This document shows, piece by piece, positions 25,781-37,300 of a stretch of DNA of 64,000 bases (position 1 is its first letter; each line of letters begins with the position of its first letter). Both the position numbers and the translations under genes were made by a program. The DNA comes from Cymbidium sinense (lineage: Eukaryota > Streptophyta > Magnoliopsida > Asparagales > Orchidaceae). A model generated the notes under the pieces. The model did no database searches and was not told the DNA's origin. It worked only from the letters and a program-made list of their open reading frames with translations. Location: NCBI GenBank assembly GCA_021442155.1, contig CM038222.1, positions 21,028,923 to 21,092,922 of the forward strand. The letters run 5' to 3'.

Positions 25781-26350
25781 ATGAGAATTCCATGTCAAGG
25801 ACATGGAGGGAGATCCTCTAGGGGATCACACACATTGACATGACGTGAGGTCTATGTGAGGCATAGAGGAAGAAAATCTGTCGGGGATAATGTTTGAATT
25901 TAATTTGATTATATGATTTATGGAAAGAAGATTGGTTGGGGATAAGAATCTATAATACATCAGGGATTAAGATCAAATCAGATTTAATTTGTTTTATTTT
26001 AATTGATGCTGAGGCACATCTGCTATAGATATGGGCTCGAGTCCGCTGGCGATTGGGTATATGAACTTTCCACTAGGGGAGTAGGTTCAGGCTATCTGCT
26101 GGGGATTGAGATTTGAGTTTGAATTCATAGATTTGTTTGGAGATGTATCCACTGGGAATAAAAGTTTGGTTAGATTTTTTTGATTTAAGCTATACTTGGG
26201 GAGTTGGTTTAATTTGGCTCCATTGGGAGGTTAGTTTTGAATTTGATTTATTTGCTTGACTTGTTTATATATGATTTGGGGCTCCATTGGGAGAAGGGTG
26301 TGATTTAACTCCACTGGAGAAAATCATATTAGGTTAAATTTAATATGAGT
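25781..26350 (+). repeat. AT-rich stretch with recurring CCAYTGGGGA-like motif
   Basis: Variants of CCACTGGGGAT or CTCCATTGGGAG occur about ten times, roughly every 40-80 bp (for example near 25,880, 25,935, 26,078, 26,096, 26,147, 26,218, 26,282 and 26,305). It looks like a decayed short tandem repeat. No gene is seen. Confidence 0.5.
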
Positions 26351-26356
26351 TAATGT

Positions 26357-28090
26357 ATGGACCCTATCGATGTGCGATGGACCCACTGAGAATGGGCTAT
26401 ATCAGCCTTCACCTACCTCAGGTTTACAAATCCAAAGGGATAATGTATTGAATGTGGGGTAGAGGTAGCCAACCTAAGGGGTTCCTTTCATGTGCAATGG
26501 ATGTGCTAGGAAGAAGGCATAACTGACTTACATCTTCCAAAGAGGAACAACTGTTGGGGTGACCTGTTGGATGCACAACAAATCAAATCGACTAAAATAC
26601 CGAAAGTGAATGTCGTTGGGGACTTATGTCTACTCAAAAGTAGTCAGGATTAATTTAATCTTAATTTAATGTGATTTGATATGGTTTGTTTGGCTTAGTT
26701 TGATTTTGAATTGAGGGCATATCCATTAGGGATGTGAGCTCGGTCAAATTTGATAAATTTAACTTTTGGACCATGTTGGTATACAATAGACCCACTAAGA
26801 AGGGGCTATATCGAACTTATCCTATCTCAGATTAATAAATGCAAAGGATAGTCTACTGGTCATGCAGTAGAGCTAGCCAACCTAAGAGGTTGCCTTTCAG
26901 TGTGCAATGGCTATGCTAGGAAGAATGAGTAGAAAACTTACATCTTTTAAAGCAGGAAACAACCACCGGGGTAACATGTTGGTAGCATAATAAATAGAAC
27001 TCAACTTAGGGGCCACTACAGAGTGAATGCCCCTAGAGACTTATATTAACTTAAGAGTAGTTAGTGATTCCTATAGGGAGTTTTGCTGATACTGCCCTAA
27101 AGATAGGATGCCTACTTGGGAAATGTCCCACAAAGGATGCCCTTCTAATCCATAAGTGAATATATATTTTGTTTATATGTTTGCATGGACCATGTTGGTG
27201 TGCGAGACCACACTGAGAAGGGGCTATGTCGACCTTGACCTATCTTAGATTTACTAGACCAAGAGAGAATTTGCACATCTACAGGATGTATTCTTTATCC
27301 ACAGGGGTGTTTACTAGAAAAGGGGAACTGTCCAATCTAATAGTAACTTAGTAGTATAAATGGGTTCATAAATGATGTGATCCAAATATAGTGCCCACAC
27401 AGGAGATGCTACTAAGAGCATTACCCTGAGCCCTAGAAAAGAAAGCCTATAAGTGTACGGTGTCCAACTCAAGCATAAGGATTTACATCTTCCATGAGTG
27501 GTGTATCCTAAGGTGCGAGAACAAACCAACCTAATGTGTATCCGTCAGCATGAGTGGTGTATCCTTCACCATAGTGAGAACCAACCAACCTAAGGTGTCG
27601 ATCAGTGTGTAATGATAAATCTGGAAAGAAAGTGTGTAGGCTTAGAGATTTCCAAGTAGAACTGATCATCAGGATAGTCAGGACATATGTTATCTGACTT
27701 AGAGCGACTACTAAGTAGGGGGGCCTAAGAAAGGATTGGACCCAGACTTGAAGCAATCAAGAGGGAAGGAGCTACTAGGGGACTTATCCTAAACCTTAAA
27801 TATACTCAACCCAGTCAGTGTATGATGGATAATTCAAGAAGAAAGCATAGTAGACTCACATTCTCTTAAATGAAACCAACATAAGGTAGCCTACCAAACT
27901 AACAGGGTGCTCGTCAGTGTGCAGTGGCCAAGTAAGGAAGGAAAGTGTAGTAGACTTACATCCTCCAAAGTAATAGAACCACTGGGTGACGTACTAGCAG
28001 AAAAGCTCAACCTAGAGCCTATTGAAAAGTGTCGCTAGTTATCTCAACTCAAAGTAGCCCGAGACAAAAAGATATGTATTTGTTTTATAT
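26357..28090 (+). repeat. Approximately 415-bp tandem repeat, about four units
   Basis: The unit begins GGACCATGTTGGTGTGCGA and goes on through ACTGAGAAGGGGCTAT, GCCAACCTAAGAGGTT, GTGTGCAATGG, GACTTACATCTTCC and GACTTATATTAACTTAAGAGTAG-like pieces. Starts are at 26,357, 26,768 and 27,187, with a shuffled fourth unit to about 28,090. It lies just downstream (on the minus strand) of the integrase end of gypsy copy A. Tandem repeats between pol and the 3' LTR are known from Tat/Ogre elements. Two minus-strand open stretches here, 27,314-27,529 and 27,508-27,756, look like chance. Confidence 0.75.
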
Positions 28091-28284
28091 GTTTGTGTGT
28101 AGTTTATATTTGTGTTATGTCGATGAAGGATAGGATGCCACTCAGGTTCCTTACACCTACCCTAAACACATCATGGTGGATTCATAAACAACGATACTTT
28201 CAACATGGAAGAGATTGAATTCAAAATGGAATTTTTATTGATGATAATTATTTTCAAACATGATTATAATATTTATTTAAGTAG

Positions 28285-29345
28285 AGCCCATTGATTTGAA
28301 GCATTGGGCACTCTCTCTTATGATTAATAAGCTGATAAGATCCTTCTCTGTAGGCCTTCTCTATGGCAAAAGGGCCTTCCCAAGTGGGTTCAAACTTGCC
28401 TCCCATTTTATGAGAGGCAACAATCGGTCTCCTTAGAACTAAAATAAGTTCTCCTAATTTAAAAGCTCAAAGATAGACTAGCTTGTTGTGAACTTGAATC
28501 ATTTTATCTTTGCACAACTCAAGGTTTTGGCATGCCCGCAGGCATCTCTCCTCCAAACCTTCGGCCTCTTATAACCGTAACTTGGCATTCTGCTCTATTG
28601 TGATCTTGTTACCCGTAACTATCCTTAGTGATGGGAGTTGGACTTCTAATGGTAGAACGACTTTAGATCCATACACTAATGCAAAATGAGTAGACTGAGT
28701 TGGAGTTCTATATGTGATGCGGTAGGCCCACAAGGCTTCAACTAACTGCTCATGCCACTATCGCTTGTTGTTGTTGAGTGTCTTCTTTAGTATTTGGATG
28801 AGAGTTTTGTTGAAGGCTTCTCCTAAGCCATTTTCCCTCGGGTAGTTGATGGTAGAATATCTCCAATCTATATTGTATCTCTGGGAAAAGTTGTTGATCT
28901 TGATGCTCTTGAATGTGTTACCATTATCAGATATAATTCTTCGAGGCACTATAAACCTATATACGATATGGTTCTTAAAAAACTAGAGCACATGCTCAGT
29001 TGTGACCTCTCTGAGCAGAATCATCTTCTCCCATTTAGAAAAGTATTCAGTAGTAACTAAGATGAACTGATGACCCTTAGAAGAAGGAGGATCAATAAGA
29101 CCCACTATGTTAATACCCCAACACTCGAATGGCCATGAGGCTAATGTAAGATGTAGAATGTTGGGTGGTTGGTGTAGGACCACACTATGTATTTGACATT
29201 GGTGGCTTCGCCTAGTCATATCTATGCAATCTTTGATCATCCACTGCTAATAGTATCCTAATCTCTTGATCTTGGCTTTCATCTTCGAACTGGATTGGTT
29301 GGCTCCACATAATCCTGAGTGTACCTCAGTCATAATCTTACAAGC
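28285..29345 (-). pseudogene. Ty3/gypsy integrase remnant, copy A
   Basis: Minus-strand reading shows, in order, an HHCC-type end (DCIDMTRRSHQCQ), the catalytic core (ASWPFECWGINIVG; IISDNGNTF; ENGLGEAFNKTL) and the C-terminal region (WAYRITYRTPTQSTHFALVYG; GGKFEPTWEGPF; near 28,290 the end of the reading). Integrase joins retroelement cDNA to host DNA. Several inactivating changes are visible. The first catalytic Asp (WGID) is Asn, the first Cys of the CxxC is Ser, and stops and frame changes occur, for example near 28,470 and 28,760. The second Asp and the Glu remain. Domain order places it last in pol, as in Ty3/gypsy. Confidence 0.88.
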
Positions 29346-30060
29346 TTCATGCTTGTCTAAACAATGTAACCATATATGATCGAAAGATAGTCGGTACAAG
29401 ACACCATCCAAACAGCATTGGAAAGTGCTCTCTTCTTCATCTGTTGGGCTTGAGACTTCTCTTGAGGTAGTTTGCCTTTATTTATGTAATCCATGAATGG
29501 TTGCCTCAAATCTAACTCCTCGTCCTTTGGCAATGGCAACCTCCCCTCTAAGAGAGTACTTTTTGATGAGTTCAATATCAATAAGGAATAATACTTGTCT
29601 ATTTTGGACCTTTTTTGATATGGACTCATCCTCTGGACATGTCAACTCCTTGGCAAGCTTTGCTAAAGCATACTTAACAACATTCTCTCCTTGAGGAATC
29701 TTATAAATTGTAACCTTTAGAATTTAGGCCAACAACTCCATGGTGTACTTAAGGTAGTGATGGAGCTTGAGCTTTATAACCTTATACAACCTAACGATTT
29801 GGCTGATAACTAGCTGAGAATCCTCGAACATGTTAATATTCTGGATGCTTAGAGTAATGGAAAACTCTAGACCAGTAATCAGAGCCTCATATTTGGCTTC
29901 ATTGTTGGTACAAGGATTGGAGATATGATATGAGAATCTCATCACATCACGGTCCAGAGTTAAGAGAACTATTCCTACCCCGACCTTTCTTGGAATAGTA
30001 GATTACAGTTCTTCTCCTCTTTGAGAGGAAGCCACACCATCAAAGTACATCTCATAGCTG
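29346..30060 (-). pseudogene. Second RNase H domain and linker to integrase, copy A
   Basis: At 30,060-30,003 the reading is MYFDGVASSQRGEEL, the first strand with the catalytic Asp. At 29,945-29,724 it holds the Glu segment (TNNEAKYEALITGLE) and the third acidic segment (FEDSQLVISQI). A second RNase H of this type after the usual one is characteristic of Tat-lineage Ty3/gypsy elements of plants. The linker (29,629-29,357, with RQPFMDYINKGKLP) leads to integrase. The frame is broken between the first and second catalytic segments. Confidence 0.82.
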
Positions 30061-31440
30061 TGAATGCTAGTATCCCCTAAGTTCATGATTTGTTCATCGG
30101 GGAGATCATCACTAAGCAGAGAGTCAGCAAGAAGTGGGTGTGCTATAAAGAAATCTGCTAGCGTTAGTCCTTTCACCATATGGAGGGGTACGAAGGTAAT
30201 GTTAAACTGTGAGAGGATCATGGACCATCATGCCAACTGTCTGGATAGCATCGGCCATGTCATGAGATACTATAGTGGATTGATCCTAGAGATTAAGTTC
30301 ACCTTATGAGGAAGCATGAAGTGTTGAAGCTTTTGTGATGCAAAGACTAAAGATAGAAAATGCTTCTTAATGGGTTGATACTTAACCTCAGCAGAGATTA
30401 GTTGACAACTAAGGTAGTAGAGTGTGTTTTACTTCCTTTCATCTAATATGAGCGGCTTGCCCATGATAGGGGCTACTACAACCAGCGACATCATCTAGTA
30501 ATGCTTGATGTCTTCAAAGGCATGCTCACACTTGTTATCCCACTTGAACTTGGCATCCTTTTTGACAAGTGCTAAGAATGGCTGACATCTTCTCGATAAG
30601 TTGGATATAAAGTGTCTTAGATACTCCAACCACCCCTTGGAATGATCTACCTCGAAGTTAAACTTTTAGGTGGTGGCATTTCTAATATCGCTTAATCTTC
30701 TCGAATCATTTTTGATTCTCCGGTGTCGATAACAACCCCAAAGAATTTCAAGTTACTAAATGAACACTTTAGTGGGTTCATTTTGAGATTAAATTATCAA
30801 ACTATTTAAAACCTACTCTCAAGTGAAAAGATGGTCTTACTTTTCTCTACTTTTGACCATGAGATCATCAAAATATAGCACTCGACTTGATGATGAATGA
30901 GTTCATCAATGATTTGAGTCATATGGTATGTTGCACCAACATTTTAATGCTAAAAGGCATGACCTTATAGCAATAGATTACGGAGGTTCTAAAAGTAGTG
31001 TTTCTTTTATCTTCATAGGCCATCTTTATTTGGTTATATCCAGATGAGCCATCCATGAAAGAGAAGATTGCATGAGATGAGGCAATGCCCACCATTAGCT
31101 CTAAGATTGGTAGTGAAAATTCATCTTTTGGACATGCCTTATTTAAATCCATAAAATTGATGCATATGTGAATTTGGCCATTCTTTTTCTTAATTGGGAT
31201 GATGCTGACTAACTAGGTAGTGTATTTTTCTTTCCGGATGAAGCCAACATCGATCAACTTCTTGACTTCATAAATGACTTATTGTTCTATGTCTATGAGC
31301 TTGCTTGATAGGGTTAGTAGTTCTATTGCTAATTTATTGACCACTACATCAAGAGCCAATCCAGACATCTCTTCATAACTCCATGTAAAGCAATTAATAG
31401 CCTAACTAAGTCATTGGTTTTAATTTCATTCAACAAATAA
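30061..31440 (-). pseudogene. Reverse transcriptase and first RNase H remnant, copy A
   Basis: The RT core (31,152-30,919) reads DLNKACPKDEFSLP and FSFMDGSSGYNQIKM, which holds the first catalytic Asp. The YVDD box near 30,880 carries two extra bases relative to copy B and is out of frame. The thumb/connection follows at about 30,520-30,650. The first RNase H (about 30,300-30,480) has lost roughly 55 bp relative to copy B, removing its N-terminal part. The connection to the second RNase H (QFNITFVPLHMVKGLTLADF) ends this piece. RT copies retroelement RNA to DNA, but this copy is dead. Confidence 0.87.
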
Positions 31441-32640
31441 CTAATTTATGTCAGACATGGATCATCTTCAATTCCTAAGTTGATTTCTTTGAGCTCGTCG
31501 ATGGTTGACTTGATCTTTTCTTTGAACTCTGGTGGTGCATCTTTGACTTCAAAATCATTTGGATCATCCGAAGTTTCTAAGAATAGCTCCTCGTATGAGC
31601 TAATGTGATTTGAAAAGAACCTATCCGATTCTAATTGATTGGTGATGACTAAGCAGTAATCATCATCATCGACTGGACCCACTGTACTGAATCCTAGTCT
31701 CGATCTTAATTGAGAGCTTTTGCATTTGTTCTTCCATATTCTTTTGAAGTAGTATGACTTGTGCTTTGAACAAGTATGTGGGATTAACCCTTTCTTTGCT
31801 AAAATATGAACACAAGGCAAGTACCAATCAAGGTAATTATATTAAATTTATATGAATCATCCTCAAGTTCTACATCAACTTATTGAATTGAGGATGATTC
31901 TCTCAAAAAAAAAAAACCTCTATGTCTTCACACCTATGGATGACTTAGGGGCTTCCATTACTACCAAACCCTCAGATTTTTGAGAGGAAAGTGAGTTTAG
32001 AGCTAAGGTTCCCAACTGATGCCTAACTATTTCACATATTAACTTGGATACAATAATGCTTTGCTTTGGAGCCTAGTCTTCATCAATTTCTGGCTCAAGT
32101 GCCACCTCCAAGGAAATCTACTACTGAGAAGAGCTGGCTGGTGTGCTAACCATATAGGACTCATCCTTTGAACTAGATTCTAAGTCTATATGGATAGTGT
32201 ACTCTTAGTAGGTGAGACATATCTTCTATTGGGTGGCCAAAAGGAGGTTTTCCACCACCAAAACTACCTAATTGGCCTCTTCCTCTACGGTGGAGGTCGC
32301 CCCTACCCATAAGTTCGAAAGGAGTAATGAACTATGGGTGGAATCTAATGTGAGGCTCCACTTCCTCCTCCAAGTCTATTTTGGCTGCCTTTTATTTTCT
32401 TTTTGATTCTCTTTTACTTTATTTTTATTTTTGTCTTTCCTTTCCTTTTTCTTTTTCTTTTTCTTTTATTTTTAAACTTTGGCCAAGTTCATGAGAATAG
32501 ACTTGTTGATTTTTAGAGAGATAGTAAGACGCATCCTCATATATGCCGACCTCATGAACAGTAAATGGCTTGAGATCTCTTTTAACACAATAGAATATCC
32601 CACCTCCCACGAACTTCATACACTGATGTAGAGAGTATGG
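31441..32640 (-). pseudogene. Protease-to-RT linker of gypsy polyprotein, copy A
   Basis: 32,619-32,425 reads MKFVGGG..., the part just after the protease end in this lineage. It runs into a Lys/Glu-rich stretch from the polypurine tract. 31,820-31,446 includes FEVKDAPPEFKEKIKSTIDE and LGIEDDPCLT, the acidic linker before the RT (compare KEINLGSE in copy B). The protease itself and gag are absent: at about 32,640-32,660 the coding homology stops and jumps to noncoding flank. Copy B reaches about 140 bp further into the protease. Confidence 0.8.
32390..32475. repeat. Polypyrimidine tract (plus strand), copy A
   Basis: TTTCC/TTTTC runs on the plus strand, encoding Lys/Glu on the minus strand. 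The matching tract at 49,425-49,490 in copy B shows that it belonged to the element. It is a possible triplex or mirror-repeat former. Confidence 0.7.
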
Positions 32641-32659
32641 AACTATGTTGTTCTCATGT

Positions 32660-33870
32660 ATACATTTAAATCATCAAAACTAAATCAAACCAAATCAAAT
32701 TTCAAACCCAAGCCACATTACCCAACTCCAAGGACTTAGCCAAATTCCTTTATTCCAAAACCTAAATTCAATAGATTTTCTCATGAATCAATCATACGTC
32801 TAATCATATTCACAAATATAAATGAAATATACAATCATCAAGCCAAACCAAAATCAACCCAAGTCAAACCCAACTTAACTCTTTTGACTTGAAATGTTCA
32901 AATGAACCAAAACCCATTTCAACCCAAGCCAATTGCAATAAATTTATATATCAATCCCAAATCTATATATAAAATCAACTAAATCAAACTCAAACCAAAA
33001 TCAAGCCAACTAAACCCAATTGGTCCACTTAACCCAAAGTGGATAATTTGACTTATTTGAGCCAAGTTTTAATCATACCCAAATTGGATTGATCCAAACC
33101 CATCAAAACCTCCCATCATGATTCTTAATCACCCTAGGTTGATCAATTATCACAAATTGGGTGAAACCAAGTCAACTTGGTCATTTGACCAAGTCAACCC
33201 CTTAACCCATATGAACCTAAACTAGCCAAATTGCAACCTAAGCCAAATCTTTTGAAACCAATGATTCATACCAAATCAAAATCAAAAATTAAATATGGCG
33301 TGACCTTCAATTGAGTCAAGCCAAAGCCAATTGGCCCTCCTGACCCAAGTTGACCCAAATTGAGCTAAAATACCAAATTATATCAAATGAAAATATAAAC
33401 CAAATTTATTATAGCCAATGGCTCTAGTTCATTCCGAATTAATTATTAAACTTGACCAAAGTCATGATTAGACTTAATTGACCAAATCAAAAGTGGTGAA
33501 TCAAAGCACAATCAACTTAATTTAATACTAAACCCAAATCAACACCCAACCTAAGCCAATTTGGTCAAATTGGTCAACTTATTTAACCCAAATGAATTCA
33601 ATTGAACCAAAATTAAATCAAAGCCAAACTAAACCAAACCAATTAAACCAAAATATCCCAAATGATATATGAACTTGACCCAACCATTAGTTTGACCCAA
33701 TTTGACCAAATGGTCAACTTGACCCAACCTATCCCAATTTGACCTTAATGAGTCAAATTGAGCCAAACCTAACCAAATCAACTCCAATTGACTTCAAAAT
33801 TGGGCTAACCCACTTTTGGCTCATTTCAAATCTACCCAAATCAAATACAATGCCAAATGATCATTCTACC
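32660..33870. repeat. TTGACC/GGTCAA-rich low-complexity flank, copy A
   Basis: A-, C- and T-rich sequence built of AACCAAATCAA and CCAATTTGACC phrases. It is dense in TTGACC and its complement, some forming the near-palindrome GGTCAACTTGACC. The same order appears in copy B at 50,400-51,600. No open frame of note. It probably belongs to the noncoding 5' part of the gypsy element. Confidence 0.7.
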
Positions 33871-36521
33871 CTTGGGCAAGGGCATCACATGAGATAAATT
33901 ACCCATGTAAGCGATCATTTCCATTCCTTGGCCACTTGGCACTCTCCCAATGGTCCACCTAGGAACCTTGGACACTGCCCAACCTGACCTAAGGGATGGT
34001 TGGGTCGGCCATGACCCATGGGAGGTTAAATAACCTCACCCTCCCCATTGGTGCATTTGAAACCCATAGGACACCCATGATTCCTCCATGGCAACCACCT
34101 CCACACCTTCATCCAACCAAGCCAAGCCAACTCACCTCCTCCCTACTACCCATGACTCCCTGAGATGGACGACAGCCACTAGAAGCCAAATCTGATCCCA
34201 CCGTCCAATCAAGATGAAGGTGGGTATGAACTGCTTTGTTTCCACTTAAACACACACAAAAATCATTCCTTAGATCCATAAACCCAATATGAGCAGCTAG
34301 AGCCATTCCCTAAACTCCCAAGCTCATTCCTCGATCAAAAATGCCATTCTCGTTCATCCCAAAATAGGGCACTCCCATTTCTGACCTAGCTTCCTATTTC
34401 TCAATCAAACTCAAATTAACATTGCACACACACCTTCCCTAGGCCTCATTGAGCAAGAATAAATCATCTCCCAAGCTTCCCGAGCACCAGAGGTGGGACT
34501 TTGATCAAAGCTGAGCTCCAAATTATCAGTTCATGGAATTTCATGTGAAAGTCAAGGAATTGATCCAATTGCTACTCAACAAGGTTTTGCTTGCACTAGA
34601 TGAAGCTTCCTCAATCATTCGAGTCACCGGTCTTAAGCTCTAGCATGGTATGCTTCCAAAACCAATCCTTAGGCAAAAATGAGTTGGAGGTTTTTTAAAA
34701 AAACTTGCATCTCATGTGATCTTGCCCGTTGGATCCCCTCTAATCGATGTCGTGAAGGTGTGGGAACCTTTTGGAGTTGATCTAAGCTTGGGTAAGCTTG
34801 GATCAACTGAGCAATGTTGGATAATTCCATTTTCCCTCACCCGTGTGACATTAGATGATGCACCGTCTATTATGCATGATTGGAATGGACGGTCATGATT
34901 AAATCCACTTGATCGATCTAATTAAATTCTATTAAGATGTGAGATTAATCGTGGACGTCAGATCTTAGATCAGATGGCAGACGAGAAAGCACATACGTCA
35001 TTGTAATGTAGGCACTAAGTTAGATATGTTTTAAGTAGCCAATCCCATGGTACCATGTGGAAAGCATGCAACATTAGTGTGTCTCGTGGTGCCAACAGGA
35101 TTAGACTTTAATCAAGCTTAATTAATCATTTTTAATGGCTGAAACATCTAAAAATCATAAAAAATCATAGAAAAATCAAAAGATGCAAATAAATACTCAT
35201 TTTAAAGGTATTTTAGAGAAAAATTAATTACAAATGATTTTAACTAATTTTGAATAATAATTAAGGTTTAATTATAAAATTAATTTTCTTAATTACTCAT
35301 TAATTACTTGTGAAATTAATCCCAAATTTTGTAGGTTAATTTAATTGGATGACCTCTGCCTCCCATGATTTTCTTGGGATTTCTTTCTCACATAATTAGG
35401 AAAATTGACTAATTAAATCTTAACTACTCATTTAAGTTAATTAATGATTAACTAATCCCATGAACAGTAATAAATTGGTTAATTAAATTTATTAATCATT
35501 GTTCAATAGTAAGTGAAATAAGGAATAGGGTTGGGAACCCATTCCCTAAGTTCATTTCAACTTTTTTAAAAATGAAATTAATTAAGATTTAATTAATTAA
35601 TTAAATAACTTAATCAAATTGAAATCATAATCACATCAAACCTTAATTAATTAAATCATGGGGTAGATCTTTGGGTGTTTGATAACCTAAAGGAAAGTAA
35701 TGAAATTATGGTTAGTCCACATGTGTGGGAAAACTATACAGTAATTAATTAAGTCCCTTAATCTAATTAACTATTAATCATGAGTCAATTACATTAGGCC
35801 CATTTTTTTTCCTAGGATCATTATAAGTTTATTTTCCATGCATATCATGTTGGCTCATAAATAATTAGTTAATTACTTTAAGGTGATATAAGTAAGGGTA
35901 ATTAATTCATCTAATTAAGGGTTCAAATTAATTAACCCATAAAATCAACTTAGTTGCATTTCCTTAAATTAAATCAAATCACTAATGTGGGAATGGGTTT
36001 AGAACAACAAGTGATGATTTCTCTTCTTCTCTTTAAATCAAATCAAATCCAAAACTTAATTAAAAAAGAAGCTTTGGTTTGCTTTAAATAATCTTATTTG
36101 ATTTGATTGTCCTTAAGAACTAGTTTGGTTGAATGAATCACGTACTTATATTTGATTGTCCTCTTTCAAATCATGTTAAATTTGGTATGTCATTTGAATT
36201 CATGCATCCATCTTTTCAAAATCAAGTAAAATAAAATGGATTTCATTTATGTAAGCTTGCATGTGTTGATTTAATTTAATATATGCATGGCTATTATCAC
36301 TATTAAATCCAAATGTATTTTTCAAAAGCTTATAAATGAGTAATAATATGTGTTACGATGCTAGTTATAAAAATATAAGAAATGCATGTGCTTATTGCTT
36401 AAGAGTATGAATGTTGAGTTCTCTTTCCTCTATTCAAGTGTTGATTTATATAAGATTGAATGGTAATGGGTATATAGTCTGGAAATCCCAGAACACGAGG
36501 CTTTACCTAGCCCCAAGGAGG
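33871..36521. repeat. Noncoding flank of gypsy copy A, duplicated at 51,600-54,165
   Basis: A GC-richer part (33,871-34,900) is followed by an AT-rich TTAATTAA part. Both are colinear with copy B, with many shared phrases such as CATGTGGAAAGCA, TTTTTAATGGCTGAAAC, GGATGACCTC and TTTGATTGTCCTCTTTC. Homology stops at CCCCAAGGAGG near 36,521. Two short open stretches (34,109-34,306 minus; 34,716-34,898 plus) are not conserved as frames in copy B and are not called. LTR limits could not be fixed. Confidence 0.7.
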
Positions 36522-37300
36522 CAACAACATGTACCCATTGAATTTTCATATGTATTTCATTACCCTACCCACAAGTCAGAAGATGCCCTAGTCGTCGCCC
36601 GTGCTCTGGCGATTTCCTTTTCCCCTTTCTTCATGCGACTTCCTGATCTCTCTTTCTTCTCGATGGCCTGGTCTAATTTTGATTTGCTTGAAATGCAAGC
36701 ACTGCTGATTATGGACTCGACATCAGTTCCCCTTGGGGAAACCCAGCCTCCTGCCTTACGGATGTTAAATTTCTTGAACCCTCATGAATCTCCAGTTCAA
36801 ATCACTCCATGGCTTCTAAATCCTTCAAAGATATTCTTGTAGGTAAGGCAAAAAAACATAGGTGAGTTACATGAGCTTTTATCTACGACTTTCCGTGGTG
36901 TACCGATCATATGTCGGTGATTGGTGGAAAAGATTGCTAAGCCTTTGAATTTAGGTTGGTAAATTTGTGCTATGATGTCCTTCTATGGATAACATTAGAT
37001 CCTTTTTTCATAGTCTTAAACACTCTGTTGTGTTTTCTGTTGGATTGATTAATTCACAGCATGTTCTGATTCAACTTTCTAATGATCTGGATTACTCCCA
37101 AGTTTTTTCTAAACGTTCGTATTTTGTTTTTAACTGTCAAATGCATTTGTTGAAATGGACACCCTTTTTTGACATTATGGAGGAGTCTCCTATTATTCCT
37201 GTCTGGTTGTCCATTCCCAACCTTAACATGCATTTCTTTAATTCAGAATTTCTCTTTCTTTGTGGTGGGTTGTTGCCTCTAAAGGAGTAGGCTGTACTAA
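36522..37300 (+). pseudogene. LINE-type ORF1 remnant with DUF4283 domain
   Basis: The frame ending at 36,842 gives a Ser/Pro-rich N-terminal part. A frameshift before 36,842 separates it from SFKDILVGK. The DUF4283 domain lies at 36,985-37,290: DNIRSFFHSLKHS, HVLIQLSND, FNCQMHLLKWTPFFD and SPIIPVWLSIPNLNMHFF match the conserved order of the family (R-rich start, VLxxLS, KWTPxFD, SPxxPVWxxxP). DUF4283 is commonly found in ORF1 of plant L1-like retrotransposons, upstream of a zinc knuckle. No knuckle, endonuclease or RT follows, so the element is truncated. It sits right at the breakpoint of the gypsy A flank. Confidence 0.75.

Noticed and set aside
27314..27756. Two overlapping minus-strand open stretches
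   Set aside because: They fall inside the 415-bp tandem repeat, are not kept in its other units and resemble no known protein.
24280..28090. 3' LTR of gypsy copy A
   Set aside because: No matching direct copy was found to the right of copy A or B, and no clear TG...CA ends or polypurine tract could be fixed.
34716..34898. Plus-strand open stretch in the gypsy flank (and minus 34,109-34,306)
   Set aside because: Not open in the homologous part of copy B, so no sign of selection.
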